Positions 31,901 to 42,526 of a stretch of DNA of 46,478 nt are shown piece by piece (the first letter of the stretch is position 1; the number at the start of each line of letters is the position of its first letter). Under the pieces are notes generated by a model that worked only from the letters and a program-made list of their open reading frames with translations, was not told where the DNA came from and searched no databases. The translations under genes were made by a program, and so were the position numbers. Origin of the DNA: Perkinsus marinus ATCC 50983 (lineage: Eukaryota > Perkinsozoa > Perkinsida > Perkinsidae); NCBI RefSeq assembly GCF_000006405.1, contig NW_003214461.1, positions 4,071-50,548 of the forward strand, read 5' to 3'.

Positions 31901-32037
31901 CACCGACTCGGTGGCACCGAATCACCACGTCCCCCGGACAGTGGCTCAGATATGAGACCTTTGTGGATTAGATCAGAACGGATCCCTCCATAGTAACTCT
32001 CGCCATAGAGCTTTTCCTCATAATCCGGAGAACTCAT
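28981..32037 (-). CDS. Large protein with FN3-like and ILEI/PANDER-like domains
   Basis: ATG at 32037 (MSSPDYEEKLYGESYYGGIR), stop at 28981. A hydrophobic stretch (RLLSVFSVINSWQSI) may be a signal anchor. Two FN3-like modules follow: RRSILLAWDAASHPFEQ joined to IQAYEVQVRHP, and FNWEITEDICEGCSYEFRVR ending in GPWS. Next comes an ILEI/PANDER-like domain: GWGSLTINGEVVFRR, GLLLTVLDRRN, YDTFTDTAASEKM, GSDVFVIVLSVDAWEW, AMELCGAYHFG, HPYAFIGVPGIGTGMGWE. That is the family order (NG-E, RG-hVVhL, FDT, G-hhhhhhhDxA, W-hhG-KG). The long C-terminal part has several N-glycosylation sites and a CxxC (ICQACEDF) and is unrecognised. Introns (47, 43, 48, 40, 58 and 21 nt among others) keep phase throughout. 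Probably a surface or secretory-pathway glycoprotein. The first 400 nt are poorly resolved. Confidence 0.72.
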
Positions 32038-32845
32038 GACCGCTGAGGCATCGCTCTTACTTCCCCTTGGGTGGTGGAGCTCAGTTCCCCGGCAACTCGC
32101 ATACCGTCATACCATATATTATCATTTTTGTCGACCCATTCGGCATCATCTTCGTCACTCTCTCCAGATTCAGAATTAGAGCTTCTGATTCAGAGGTGAG
32201 TAGGGAGTCTTCATCAGAATCTTTCACAGCGAGACGGACGTTCGCTTCTAATGAACGTGAACGATAATCACAAATTATCGTTCACCTTAATGTCATTCAC
32301 CTGCCCATTGTGCGCCTTGAGGGACAATTGAGGACAAACTTTCCTCAGGGACCAAGCGAACCCCTCTTCTTCTTCTTCTTCATCTACCAAGCTCGATGGA
32401 AGGCTCTAATATTGCTTAATATTATCTGGACCGATTAGTGGAGTCCCTCTCCACTTAACTCGGAACGATTAGCAAGCGTGATAGGGTAAACCAACAATCG
32501 CCGCTCATGAGATTCGACACGGCAGAAAGGCCACAGGCAAATCTTTTTCAATAACTATCTGTTGGCAACCTCCCATAAGATAGCTTTCTTGTACCCTTTC
32601 AAGCACTACAGAGTGGTGGACATTCAAGCCAAGCTCTGAACACTCCGATTCAGTCCATTATTCCAAGGTTCCTACGACAAAACACATCTTGGAGACGACC
32701 CCACATTAGAATCTTCATGACAAGTCACCCAGTCATAGCACTGGGTCCGAAGGGTTCGAGGATACTGAGGATGAACAAGAGGAGCTCAGTTGCCGACCTA
32801 TTGGCAATGATCTTCTCGTTCGAACTTTGGTTTTCGAAGTGTGCC
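32038..32845. other. Gene-free block with strong hairpins
   Basis: No supported exon. Perfect inverted repeats: GTGAACGATAAT and its complement with a 5-nt loop (32257-32285), AGTGGAG/CTCCACT with a 5-nt loop (32437-32455) and ACCCAGT/ACTGGGT with a 6-nt loop (32727-32746). Also a (CTT)n run near 32367-32380. Same character as 1-3840. Confidence 0.6.
32257..32285. repeat. 12-bp stem, 5-nt loop hairpin
   Basis: Arms 32257-32268 and 32274-32285 pair perfectly. It lies just upstream of the FN3-PANDER start codon, which reads away from it, so a regulatory role is possible but unproved. There is no T-run after it. Confidence 0.8.
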
Positions 32846-33179
32846 TCATTGGCTACTCAGCAGTACTACTAATGACCACACCCTTTTCCACAATTTGACT
32901 GTGTGTGACTGACAACTCGAAACAACTGCGTTCGTATAGAGGCGTTGGCGTACCGTAAATCTGGAATAATAATGATGATGATGATCACGGGCACAATCGG
33001 ACAATTGATTAGGAGATATTGTTAGCTTTAGTAACACAATTAGCCAGCACAATGTACTAAGTATCCCTGCCAGGAATAGAACTTCCAACTACATGATTGC
33101 CAAACTGACAACCAAACCAACCCACCAGCTCCAGTGAAAACCGAACTTCTCTACCAACATTGCCTCGGCTGCGCCAAGC

Positions 33180-34602
33180 TTAGAACCTAGTTTCATGGTC
33201 CACAATACCACCCGGCAGTGTTGTATCATGGAGAGGCTGACGAGCAGTTGGAGGAGAAGCGCTGCCGCTCGTGGAGGCACTCGAAATGTCCTCAGGTCCA
33301 CTCGGCGTTGGCCAGTATTCGCGATAGGCCAAATGAGAGCCAGCCAATCTTGTAGTTAACCAGGAATAATAATCACCATCGACTTCGCCACCTAAATATG
33401 CTGGTAGCTCGGCAGGATCACCTGACAACCTCATGAGCCAGGTTCAATCCCCAACGATAACAACTTACACACACCAGCACACCATTCAACATCACCATCA
33501 TGAGTTGTGTTGAGGAATGTTACAACATTGGTCAGAGATGAGGGCAATAGTGGTGATACAGCCGCCCAAGCTGCTCGGAAAATGAATGGTGCATCGACGA
33601 ACATAACGCGGCTAATGTGTGATATATGACCCAAGCCGACAGCACTGAGATGAATAATGTTCAACAACAATAGATACCTCAATAGAAACTCACAGAGCTC
33701 CCTTCTTGATATCTCCCACGTTAAGCGTAATATTCTTCATACCAATACCAGCAAAGTCGTACACCAGACACGCACCAAGGCGTACCGATGCAGGGTCGGC
33801 TAGAGCCGCATCCAACGCCATCCATGTGGATTTCACGCCTGCTGATGCATGTTAAATGTGCCTCCCTGTGTGCACTAGATAGAGTTACTCACCACATAAT
33901 ATTGGTATGGTTGCTGGTGACATGAATCGCATCCTCACCCACCCCATAGGCCTACCGTCGAGATCTCGACCGGCTTTTACACTGAACCCTGCAAAAACGA
34001 GGATATTGGAGAAACAACAAGGATGAGCCGCGATGCACTGGGCTTACCGGCGCTGAAGTTTCGTTGGATTTCAGACTCTGTTATCTCTCGAATAGGTAAC
34101 TTCTTCAGAAGGTCTTCGTGACGACGCGCCTAAATATAACATGGTGGGTTCGAACTCACATACTTATCCATCTTAATCGAACACCATTACGAGTCGACCA
34201 GTGAGGCTTGAGTGTAACCTATCTTACTAGAGCCTCAGCCTTATCAACGTCGAGATTACGAGACCAAGCCAACTTGAGCCAATCATGCGTAACGTATCTG
34301 TCTCCTTTGTATCGTAACTTCAACTCCTAGTAGTTAAAACCAACCTCCTCGTTAATTCCGAATTCTTAAGCCTTTCTCGTAGCTCACGGATGCATAGCAG
34401 TTCATCCGGTGTAAGGTCATCGTCATCCTTACATAACATAGGCACCTGTATAGAGGTATATCGATTGGCAGAGGGTATCGATGATGCAGTATCACTTCAA
34501 TGCTCGGCATCATCTCTCCGTTTTCCATACGTTCCAATAGGGGTTCATTCAAGTCCGATCTGGAACAGAAAAGGTATCAAGTTCAATCCCTGATGACGAC
34601 AT
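33180..34602 (-). CDS. Sec14-like CRAL-TRIO lipid-transfer protein
   Basis: ATG at 34602 is split from its second codon by a 39-nt intron, giving MSSDLNEPLLERMENGEMMP. An N-terminal helical part (TPDELLCIRELRERL, THDWLKLAWSRNLDVDKAEA) matches CRAL-TRIO-N. The lipid-binding domain shows DLDGRPMGWVR, ACLVYDFAGIGMKNI, SRVMFVDAPFIFRAAWAAVS and VLSGDPAELPAYLGGEVDG, the normal Sec14 order. Introns include 49 and 39 nt. Direct reading stops after HETRF (33180-33182). However, a 25-nt candidate intron (33187-33211) and a 33-nt one (33089-33121) would extend it to a hydrophobic tail (LEVLFLAGILSTLCWLIVLL), giving a tail-anchored form. Sec14 proteins exchange phosphatidylinositol and other lipids between membranes. 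Confidence 0.82.
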
Positions 34603-34803
34603 TTCTAATACCCAGAGACTGTATAAAAGCTCTGCATTGAGTCAACCCTTCCCCTACGTGGGGTTACTAATGGTAGCGTATTACGCTTGGATGATGCTGC
34701 TGCAATCATCGCATCACTCGTAGCTCGCCACCTAATAAACTTGTGATGGATGAAAAAGATGATCTTATCGATAATTTAAGATTTGTAAATATGATCTTAT
34801 TAC

Positions 34804-35273
34804 TTAGCTCTTGCTGCTCTCAATGTACTAGACTCTCTCCTTTGCTTTTTAATGCCCTCATTCTTCTTAATATAGTTACATAACAACCAACCCATATACA
34901 TAGCGAATGCACACAATACTGCTGTATGCACCTGACAATGTACAGGATGTTACCTTACACATACAGATCGGCGGCGCATTCACGTCCAGACCAGAAGCTC
35001 TCGTCGTTTTCAAGAGCGTAGAAGATTCGAAGCCAAGCTTGTTATTATCACCTTGTACACCAACGTGTAGCCATCGTACTCCTGAAAGGGTTGGCAGCTG
35101 TAGAAAATGGAAGAAGTATCCGCAGACTTGGAGCCCGAACATGACAGATCTGCAATGAGCTCCAGAAGGAGCAGGGGTGCATACCTAACCACCACCACAT
35201 CATCGAATGCAAGTGACGGCTTCAAACCACGGTAGTACGATAAATAAAGTATACATGACATAACTGTCGCCAT
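34804..35273 (-). CDS. Small unrecognised protein with C-terminal membrane helix
   Basis: ATG at 35273 (MATVMSCILYLSYYRGLKPS); TAA at 34804-34806. The last exon reads VLCAFAMYMGWLLCNYI and then KKNEGIKKQRRESSTLRAAR, a single hydrophobic span followed by a basic tail, as in many small ER or organelle membrane proteins. The middle (GFESSTLLKTTRASGLDV) is open but its joins are ambiguous, because two frames are open over 150 nt. No family recognised. Confidence 0.45.
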
Positions 35274-35511
35274 TTTACTTTCCCGTATTTCCCAGACTAA
35301 TAAGAGAAAGCTCGCACAGCATAATATGATGGATCGGAGTAAGTACCTGGACTTTATGATGAAGACATGAGTATAGTGGTGACACGGTAGTACATCGATG
35401 ATGGTGATACGTAGTACATCTCTTGAGCTTTACCATATGTAATTATTGATACCACTGAATCGAATACTCCAACCATACCAACTACCTGACCACATAATGA
35501 GCTAATCTTCC
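35274..35511. other. Intergenic, no gene seen
   Basis: AT-rich with GAT/GGT-type short repeats (about 35395-35415). Kept for completeness. Confidence 0.4.
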
Positions 35512-35922
35512 ACTTGTTTGGTCGTTTTGATATTGCTGCTCATGCGAGCCCGGTATTCATCGATGTAGACGTTACGTAAGAGTCTCAGTACTTCTGTTCA
35601 CACCATCACTTTATTACTGGTCTCGAAGTCACTGATTCTATCGTGAGGCCGCGTGCGCACCGAAATATAGAGGTTTTCACAAATGATGGCTACTGGCCGT
35701 ACCATCGACCTACTAACTACCCCATTGTTCTCCCATAGACCACCACCACAATACTGAGTGACTACTATTACTACGTACTAGCCATATAAAGGAGTATGTC
35801 CGTATAGAGTTAGTAAGACGATTGATGTCCATATTGTGTTGGAACTCGGCATGGGTAGCTGTTGGAGGACGGGTATCAGCTCGATACTCTGCTGGAGTTA
35901 ATCCTTCGTTTGGAAAGTACAT
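35512..35922 (-). CDS. Unrecognised protein of about 110 residues
   Basis: ATG at 35922 begins MYFPNEGLTPAEYRADTRPP. A roughly 60-nt intron joins TYSFIWLV to LSRSMVRPVAIICENLYISV, and a 24-nt candidate intron (35594-35617) joins ISDFET to KVLRLLRNVYIDEYRARMSS, ending TTKQVED at 35512. All three pieces fit in phase and give a complete small protein with one mildly hydrophobic segment. I do not recognise it. Without the 24-nt intron the frame stops early, so this gene is a test of ultrashort splicing. Confidence 0.55.
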
Positions 35923-36014
35923 TAAAACTACTACTAATGACACCTCATAAACTCAATAACCATTGATCTGATCCCATCATAATTCAATATCATATACTCC
36001 ATAACACTATTTAG

Positions 36015-36355
36015 CACAGTAGAACCACTCAACGACTACGACTACGACGCGGTGATTGTCGATATTGAGACACTCCAAGACACGGCAAGTGTGCAAGAGT
36101 ATCTACCAACTCCTCGCCTCGTGGTCGTCGTCGTCGTCGCAACCGGGTGGTGGTAGAACCTTCATGACCATATCCGATGGGGAACCAGAGGCTTGAATCC
36201 AAACTGTTTGATAATAAACCTCATTCATTGGTCATAACCTTTCTAAAGTCAGAGAAGAATTACTCAAGTGTGGAAAACGGCGGGGGGTGCTGCTGGTGGT
36301 GGTAGATGAGGTGCTGCCAATATTACTTGATTCGTACGAGTTGTACTACTTCTGA
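36015..36355 (+). CDS. Possible two-exon fragment, unrecognised
   Basis: After a TTTAG acceptor, the plus strand reads TVEPLNDYDYDAVIVDIETL and QDTASVQEYLPTPR, then a GTGGTC donor. A later piece reads EELLKCGKRRGVLLVVVDEV and LPILLDSYELYYF with stop at 36353-36355. Two hydrophobic beta-strand-like runs each ending in VD/DE are suggestive of a nucleotide-binding or receiver-type fold, but no ATG or P-loop is visible. It could be the end of a gene whose start is unseen, or 5' exons wrongly assigned from the next gene. Confidence 0.3.
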
Positions 36356-36386
36356 AGTAGTTGAATAGTTGTCTTATTATGGCCTT

Positions 36387-39300
36387 ATGAAGCTGTGGCG
36401 ATGGTGGGGTAATAATAGTAACATCTCATCACAACTACCATCTGATGATGATGAAGAGATGGTCTATCATTCACTGGGAGGAGGGGCATATTACAGTGCA
36501 TGTAGTCTGGAAGAAGAGCTCGACCAGTACCGACCTCTACCATCTCAAATTATGGTAATCACACTCTTAGTCAGTCCTGATAACAACAGTATATCCTAAT
36601 AATTACGTACGATTATGTGACTCGCTCTAATGATTACCCTCTCTTTATCAACGTCATCATTGCAACGACGTAGAAGAAGCCATTTAGTACTTGATATTAG
36701 TCTTGATATTCAGTGTTGAGGAATGGATATTCCTCTTTTTGTATCAGAAAGAACCGAATAAGAGATACAGCGTGGACCAAAGTGAAGGGTTATCATCATT
36801 GGACTCATTATTCATTACTACAACACCTGTGGTCGATAGCCGAAGCCGAAGGTCCCGGTATAACTCCACGATATCTGATGTATCATCAAGTGCTAGATGG
36901 AGGAATAAGAGGATAATACCATGGCATGTTGGCGGAAAGAGGGTAGTAGACAATTCTTAGGAAACTCCAGAGCTCACCTGAGGGAACTATACATGACACC
37001 GTTTTCAATCGCTATTTTATGATTATGATCGGAATCTATCTGAATTCAGATTCGCCTCAGCCGCCGTATGAAGATCGCCTTGTCCTGTCTCGTTGTCTGC
37101 TCTATAGTGTTCATCATCATTTATGAGCTCTTCGACGTCTTGCCGTGGAAACTCATCAGCATACCTTTAGTCAGTGTAATAGAAGTCGAGAGTAGCGTAG
37201 TGGTGATTCTCCTTGTCTTACATCCCGTACACGCAGGTTCACTCCTTTGTTTAGGTTGTATTCACCTGGTTTCATATCTGGCTCGCACTGCAGATGTGCT
37301 TCTTTCCCATAGACTATTATGGATATGATATTACAGGTCATCATCAGGGTATTGGATGGCAGGGTATAGTACCCCGTAAGGCGGATAAGATGGCCGCTAC
37401 TGCATGCGATCTCATGGTAGTATTATATGAACAACTCTGGGTACTCAATTAGACTTCACAACTGCCTTACATGATCAAGAGTACTAAGGTGCTATACTCA
37501 GGTCTTAAGTCCAATCACTAAATACATTAGTTAATTTTAATTTCTAATTTCATATCTGGATAATTCGGCTGATTTGTATCATTCATAAGATGCCTCATAA
37601 TAATGCACTATAGGTTGCTACTGTCTTCTGTGACAGGTCGACAGGCTTATCTATGTGAGGGAAATTGTCGAGAGAATTGACGCCACTGATCTGTATCGAT
37701 ATCTATCATCAACTGGAATACTAAGAAGTGTTCAACAAGAAGTTAATCGAAGAATCGGGAATAGGTACTACGGACATCATCATCATCATCACACAATTCA
37801 TTACAGATGGTTTGCTGGAGTTTGGTCATCCCTTCCTGGAGCAGTTAAGGAGGAGCTTTTGGAGAAGTCATTAGAATTGTCCGAGGATAGCTTACAGTCT
37901 ATGGTGGCTGAAGCTAAGAAGTCTTTAATGGATAAGGATCTCTTTGATGTTAGGGTAAGGATGATGTTACACCTGCTACCTTCTTGTGGTGGATCATCTG
38001 TTCGTGTACTTGTGGTTGGGGGGAACTGTGACTTTGTGAAAGTTGTACATGTGAATAGTGTCTCGCTGTTATGACTTCTTGAATTCACTCCTACTGTTGT
38101 GCACGTGAAATGATAAAGTGTCGAAAAATGAACCAGGGCTAGTATCAACTATCGGCAGTATCAATGATGATGGTGATGCGACCGGGCATGTGTACCCATT
38201 AGCACTATTATCCAAAGTGTGTAGTACAAGTGGATTCCCTGGATAAGGTTGCTATAAGATTTAGGATGATGGATATGCGATACTTCAGGATCTGATTATA
38301 CGATGTTTCGTGGACGATAGAAGGATGCTGTCGGAGTTCTTCATTAAGATAGGCAAGAAGGAACTCCACTTCCTCGAATTCATGGGTGCTGTGATGGGAT
38401 TATTCTGTGGACTGGTAGTAACATCTGACGACGACGACGACCATCATTCATGTGACCTTCATCATTAGGCACAACTTGCATTGTACATGGGTATGTCGGC
38501 CGAATACCGTGGCCAAGAGCAGGATGACTCAGCATATAGTTGGCTATTGTTCCCTCTTACTGGTCTTGTTATTGGCCTCTTCACCAATTGGGTTGCATTA
38601 CAGCTCATATTCCGTCCGGTAAGCAGCTAACGGCTCGTGAGTGATTCACGGCTACCATGGTCAGGTAGAGCCACATATGGTAAAGGTGCCCTGTAGAGGA
38701 CACAGCATTAAGGTTCAAGGTCTCTTCTTAAGACGCCAACCTGAGGTCTCGAGAGTCTATAGCTCTCTTGTGTCTGATAGTAGGGGTATAGGATGCTCGT
38801 CCTAAGGTTCGAATCCTACCTGTCCTCCTCTTCTCAGGTATCCTCAATTGCAATAGGTTTGTAGCGTATTTGCAGACAACTAAAGGTTGGGATAGGATTC
38901 TAGAAGCATTTAAGGAGACTATCAACAACACTATGGATGGGATCATCTCTACCCCAGCAGCTATCGCTATTAAAATAGCTGGCAAAGAGGGCTCGTGAGA
39001 CCGGCGGGACTACTGGCATGCTGTTGATGATGACAGCAGTCGACTATTCTCATAGGTTTGCCTCTCTCTCAGGTATGAGAGATTCAAGAATGATGTAGCT
39101 CATGAACTGAAGGTAGAGTTAAGTCATACACACTATGTGGACATGTATGAGAGGTGACAACTTTATTATGAGCAGCAGCATCTTACAGCAGCTTGATGAA
39201 TAGGTATATGGATAGTAGGTTGGGAATAAGAGACCTGATGGCTCAGCGTCTCGCAGCGATGCCTGCTAAAGACTTCGAGAGGATGCTGCATCCAGTAGTG

Positions 39301-39431
39301 GAGAAAGGAGTGGTATTAGTGAAAATTGGTCTTATCAGGTGTTTCAAGAAGATGAAGGGACTCTTGTCATTCTAGGTGGTGTCCTAGGCGCTGCTGTTGG
39401 TTGTCTACAAGTGTGGATATTCGGACTATAA
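36387..39431 (+). CDS. DUF445-family membrane protein
   Basis: Probable ATG at 36387 (MKLWRWWGNNSNISSQ), TAA at 39429-39431; many short introns. A transmembrane start (LSCLVVCSIVFIIIYELFDV) is followed by WLALQMCFFPIDYYG and then GWQGIVPRKADKMA, the DUF445 hallmark. A long helical middle has LPGAVKEELLEKSLELSEDS. The second membrane part reads HFLEFMGAVMGLFCGL, PLTGLVIGLFTNWVALQLIF and GLFLRRQPE. The protein ends FERMLHPVVFQEDEG and ILGGVLGAAVGCLQVW. The TNW-A-x-x-F and G-x-x-x-G-x-x-Q elements therefore each occur twice. The family (bacterial YheB/YjiN relatives) has no firm biochemical role. Assignment of the first exon is uncertain. In-frame His runs near 37770-37790 are probably intronic CAT repeats. 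Confidence 0.82.
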
Positions 39432-40136
39432 CTCTTCGTTCTTATCATTACCCCCACTTCCTCTACCATTGCTTTTACCGCACTCTACATACTATTCGTG
39501 TTTGTCCCCGTTTTTTCTTATAATTTGGTTTTGGGTTTTGGACATAGTAAGAGGCTCATTGTCGGCTCATCATTCCGCAAGCGTGAACGTACCCTAGGAT
39601 TCCTGGATATCCACCCTCTGAAATCAATCAGGCCTCGTATTCCCTTGAAAGGGATGACGAGGGTGAGTTCCGCCTGGCCACACGGATGACACTTGACGGA
39701 TCGAACCCAATCAACATATGGTAGAGAAGTGAGGAGCATGAGAAGGCATAGAAGGGTTCAAGCCCTTCTATGCTCAATCGAACCCATGGTCTGTACCGCT
39801 AAGGAGCATCTGCCCTCAGGTGACTTGCCAGGGGTCTCCCATTGGTCTTACTTACACTCCCGTGATGGAGGGGGACTAGCGGCCCGACATCAGCGTTCCG
39901 GCTGTGGTAATATGATCATTCCAATCCAAACAAGTTCTTTCGTACCATCGCCTCCGGGATCGACCAGCATCAAAAGAACCGCCGAGGGGATGCGTGTCAT
40001 CGTGGCCATCAGCATAAGCTGGACCGAGATGAATCATATATTAGGTACCCCACTCGATGACTAATAACGCAAGTCTGATGTTGGTTGAATAAAGTAAGGC
40101 CACCATGACCTTATGGAGTATTCACGAAAATGAGGC
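39432..40136. other. Gene-free block with hairpins
   Basis: A 123-codon open frame occurs at 39693-40064 but has no motif and overlaps strong inverted repeats, so I do not call it. An imperfect stem pairs 39632-39645 with 39650-39664. 39746-39773 is listed separately. Confidence 0.5.
39746..39773. repeat. 11-bp stem, 6-nt loop hairpin
   Basis: GCATAGAAGGG and CCCTTCTATGC are exact reverse complements around TTCAAG. Confidence 0.85.
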
Positions 40137-41373
40137 TTAGGAAGACCTAGCACCACCAAAGTCGTTGCCAACTCTAGCCACCATGTTGGCTCGTGCCTGA
40201 GGGAGTATTTGTGATTATCATTATACTGTTGTTGAAGCTGCTGACCTGATTGGTACAATAGGTTATGATATCAGCTATCTGAACATGTCTAGGTCGAGTA
40301 AGGGCATAGACGATATTATCAGCGATATCATTAGCATTAAGGGGGATAACTCCTTCATACACTGCATCAGCTGCTTCCTTGTTATCCAAGCGGACCTGAT
40401 GTTTCACTTCATACACTGAGTTAAGTGTAGTAAGGCTTACTATTGAGAACTCCGTCTCAACTAGACCTGGTGACACGCAGGTGACACGAATAGGTGTATC
40501 AACAAGATCCATTCGAGCGGCCATTGAATAACCAGTAACTGCGAACTTGGTCCCGTTGTAGATTGATCCACCAGTGTATGGCTACAGACAAGAAAACAAT
40601 AAGTGACTTTAAGAATATGAAGAATACCTCGCGGCCAGCCACTGAGCTGACATTTAAGATGTGGCCCTTACCAGCCTTCAACATCCCTGGTACGAATGCC
40701 TTAATCATGGCCATATAACCAATGACGTTAACCTGTTATCAACTTAGATACTCATCAACTGTAGTTGTACCCACTTCAAACATGCTTCGTATGTCATCAA
40801 CATCAGCCTCCCAGGCCTTAGGAACTCCAGCTGCATATCCAGCGTTGTTGACTAAAATGTCAATAGGTTGCCCGATCTAGAGGATAACAACAACAATAGG
40901 GGGGGGCAACTAGTATAGCTAGAACGCCTACCTTTTGAGGTAGTCCCTCAATAGCCTTGCTGTTCTTCACATCGAAAGGTATACAATGTACCTTCACACT
41001 TGGGAATTGGCCCTCCAACTCCTCCTTTAAGGCATCCAATCTATCAGTTCTACGCCCCAACTAAAAGGATATGTACAGCATGCAGTATCTAGAGAGGATG
41101 TACCAGATAGAGCTCGCAACCGAGTTCTGCAAGGCGTCTAGCTGTAGCTTGGCCAATGCCAGCTGTAGCTCCAGTGATGAGGGCTCTCTCCCCCTTCAAA
41201 CTGATAGGACCATAATACTGCGAAGATTGCATAGACATATTCCTTGTAAAGTGATCACAATATGAAACTACTAACTCTGAGATATCGAGTTCACGACGGA
41301 TCCGGGACACACTACACAATACAGATGATATTAACGTAACAGCAGCATAAAGGAGGCTACAGATGATACACAT
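40137..41373 (-). CDS. Short-chain dehydrogenase/reductase (YdfG-like classical SDR)
   Basis: Exons carry ALITGATAGIGQATARRLAE (TGxxxGIG cofactor loop), then LGRRTDRLDALKEELEGQFP, DILVNNAGYAAG (NNAG), HILNVSSVAGREV (catalytic Ser), SIYNGTKFAVTGYS (catalytic YxxxK), CVSPGLVETEFS and HVQIADIITYCTNQ. The order and the end motif resemble the YdfG/serine 3-dehydrogenase group, so an NADP-dependent alcohol or 3-hydroxy acid reductase is expected. Introns are short (about 43-51 nt). The stop is TAA at 40137-40139. Two starts are possible. ATG at 41238 (MSMQSSQYYG) gives a normal cytosolic SDR. ATG at 41373 adds a hydrophobic leader (MCIICSLLYAAVTLISSVLC) that would target it to membranes. Confidence 0.9.
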
Positions 41374-41472
41374 CCCTGATGTGACATCAGACAGGTACTA
41401 CATACTTGGCCATCCTCCAGTCCACATCATCATAGCCCAGAAGGTATACTACAGGGGCTATACATCATCATC

Positions 41473-42526
41473 TTAATAACTCAGCGGCTCAGGAGCTCGA
41501 ACACTGCGATAAAGATGAGCGTTGAGGTCTGCGAACCACTGGAGATCCTTATTCGACAAGGGATGATACCATGATGGGCAGTTACCAGCCTTAAGTATAC
41601 CTAATAGAGAGAACATAATACTGGATTGTATATGCCATACTACTACTATTACCTCTAGCACACAACTTGTCCCTATGCCTTACAGCCAACTCCAACTCCT
41701 CTACTATGTCCCCATCACTGACTTCAGCTAGTGCTTTACAAGTTAGTTCCACAGCCTCATCGCCATTGACTATCCCTGAAAGCCTTGATAACACATGGGA
41801 GTTTACCTATATGTGGAATGCAGTTCAGTTCCAGGTCCAAGGATCCTACAGCATTCCAAAGGGCTGATTTCCCCTCTCCATTACGCGATGCCCTTTTATG
41901 GGAATATCCACTTCCATAATAATCCAACATAGACTTAACATTCCTATAACAGAAGCGTCTGGCTGCCTCATGAAGGGCTCCAACAGAGTCAGGATCCCCC
42001 TTGCTTCGACTCAAGAGGAGCTCGAGCATCCCTAATATCGCTTCATACCACCACATATTACTGGTATACTACCGTTTTTAGCATCAGTCTTGGAGCAAAG
42101 ATATATCGCTGCTGTACATGCAGCCGTATTCTCTCGTAATCCAGTGAAGTAGTCTAGTGCTGTATTCATCTCTACTACACCAATGCCTTTAAGAGCAATC
42201 TGTAAGAGAGTTCGAGCTGGGCCGACATGGAGGCCTCCAGCATGATACCGTCGGAAATGCATAAGACGATAGAGGTCGTACGGCGGCGGGGGCGGGGGCG
42301 GGAGTATGGCAGCAGTATGATGATATAACCGATGATGGTGGCATCCTAGGTGTATACTACTAGAGTTGTAGTAATCTAGGCCACCAAAGTCACGATGCAG
42401 TAATAAGATCCATATAACGTTGAGGTTAGCATGGTATTTTGTGGTACTAAGGTAATGTACGACACTTGAAATGTCCAAATACTCGATCAATATGCATGTT
42501 AAGTCAAGTGGAAGGGAGGACAACAT
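41473..42526 (-). CDS. F-box protein
   Basis: ATG at 42526 begins MLSSLPLDLTCILIEYLDIS, and the following SSVVHYLSTTKYHANLNVIW with LLLHRDFG completes an F-box (LPxxLxxxIxxYL ... W). A proline run (ILPPPPPPPYDLYRLMHF) follows. Then helices such as GDPDSVGALHEAARRFCYRN and GDEAVELTCKALAEVSDGDI look like ARM/HEAT-type substrate-binding repeats. Introns of 42-52 nt lie after KTDAKNG, after LWNAV and after DKLCARG. TAA at 41473-41475. F-box proteins bring substrates to SCF ubiquitin ligases; the substrate is unknown. A His-rich stretch (HLGCHHHRLYHHTA) lies near residue 60-75. Confidence 0.72.

Noticed and set aside
37771-37792. Poly-His run in an open frame
   Set aside because: CAT trinucleotide repeats of this kind sit in introns elsewhere in the window, and an intron here keeps the DUF445 frame.
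38790-38840. tRNA-like GGTTCGAATCC stretch
   Set aside because: No matching acceptor, D or anticodon stems; the T stem has mismatches. Not a functional tRNA. Kept only as part of the B-box observation.
39693-40064. 123-codon plus-strand open frame
   Set aside because: Overlaps an 11-bp hairpin and other inverted repeats, has no recognisable domain and no splice context.
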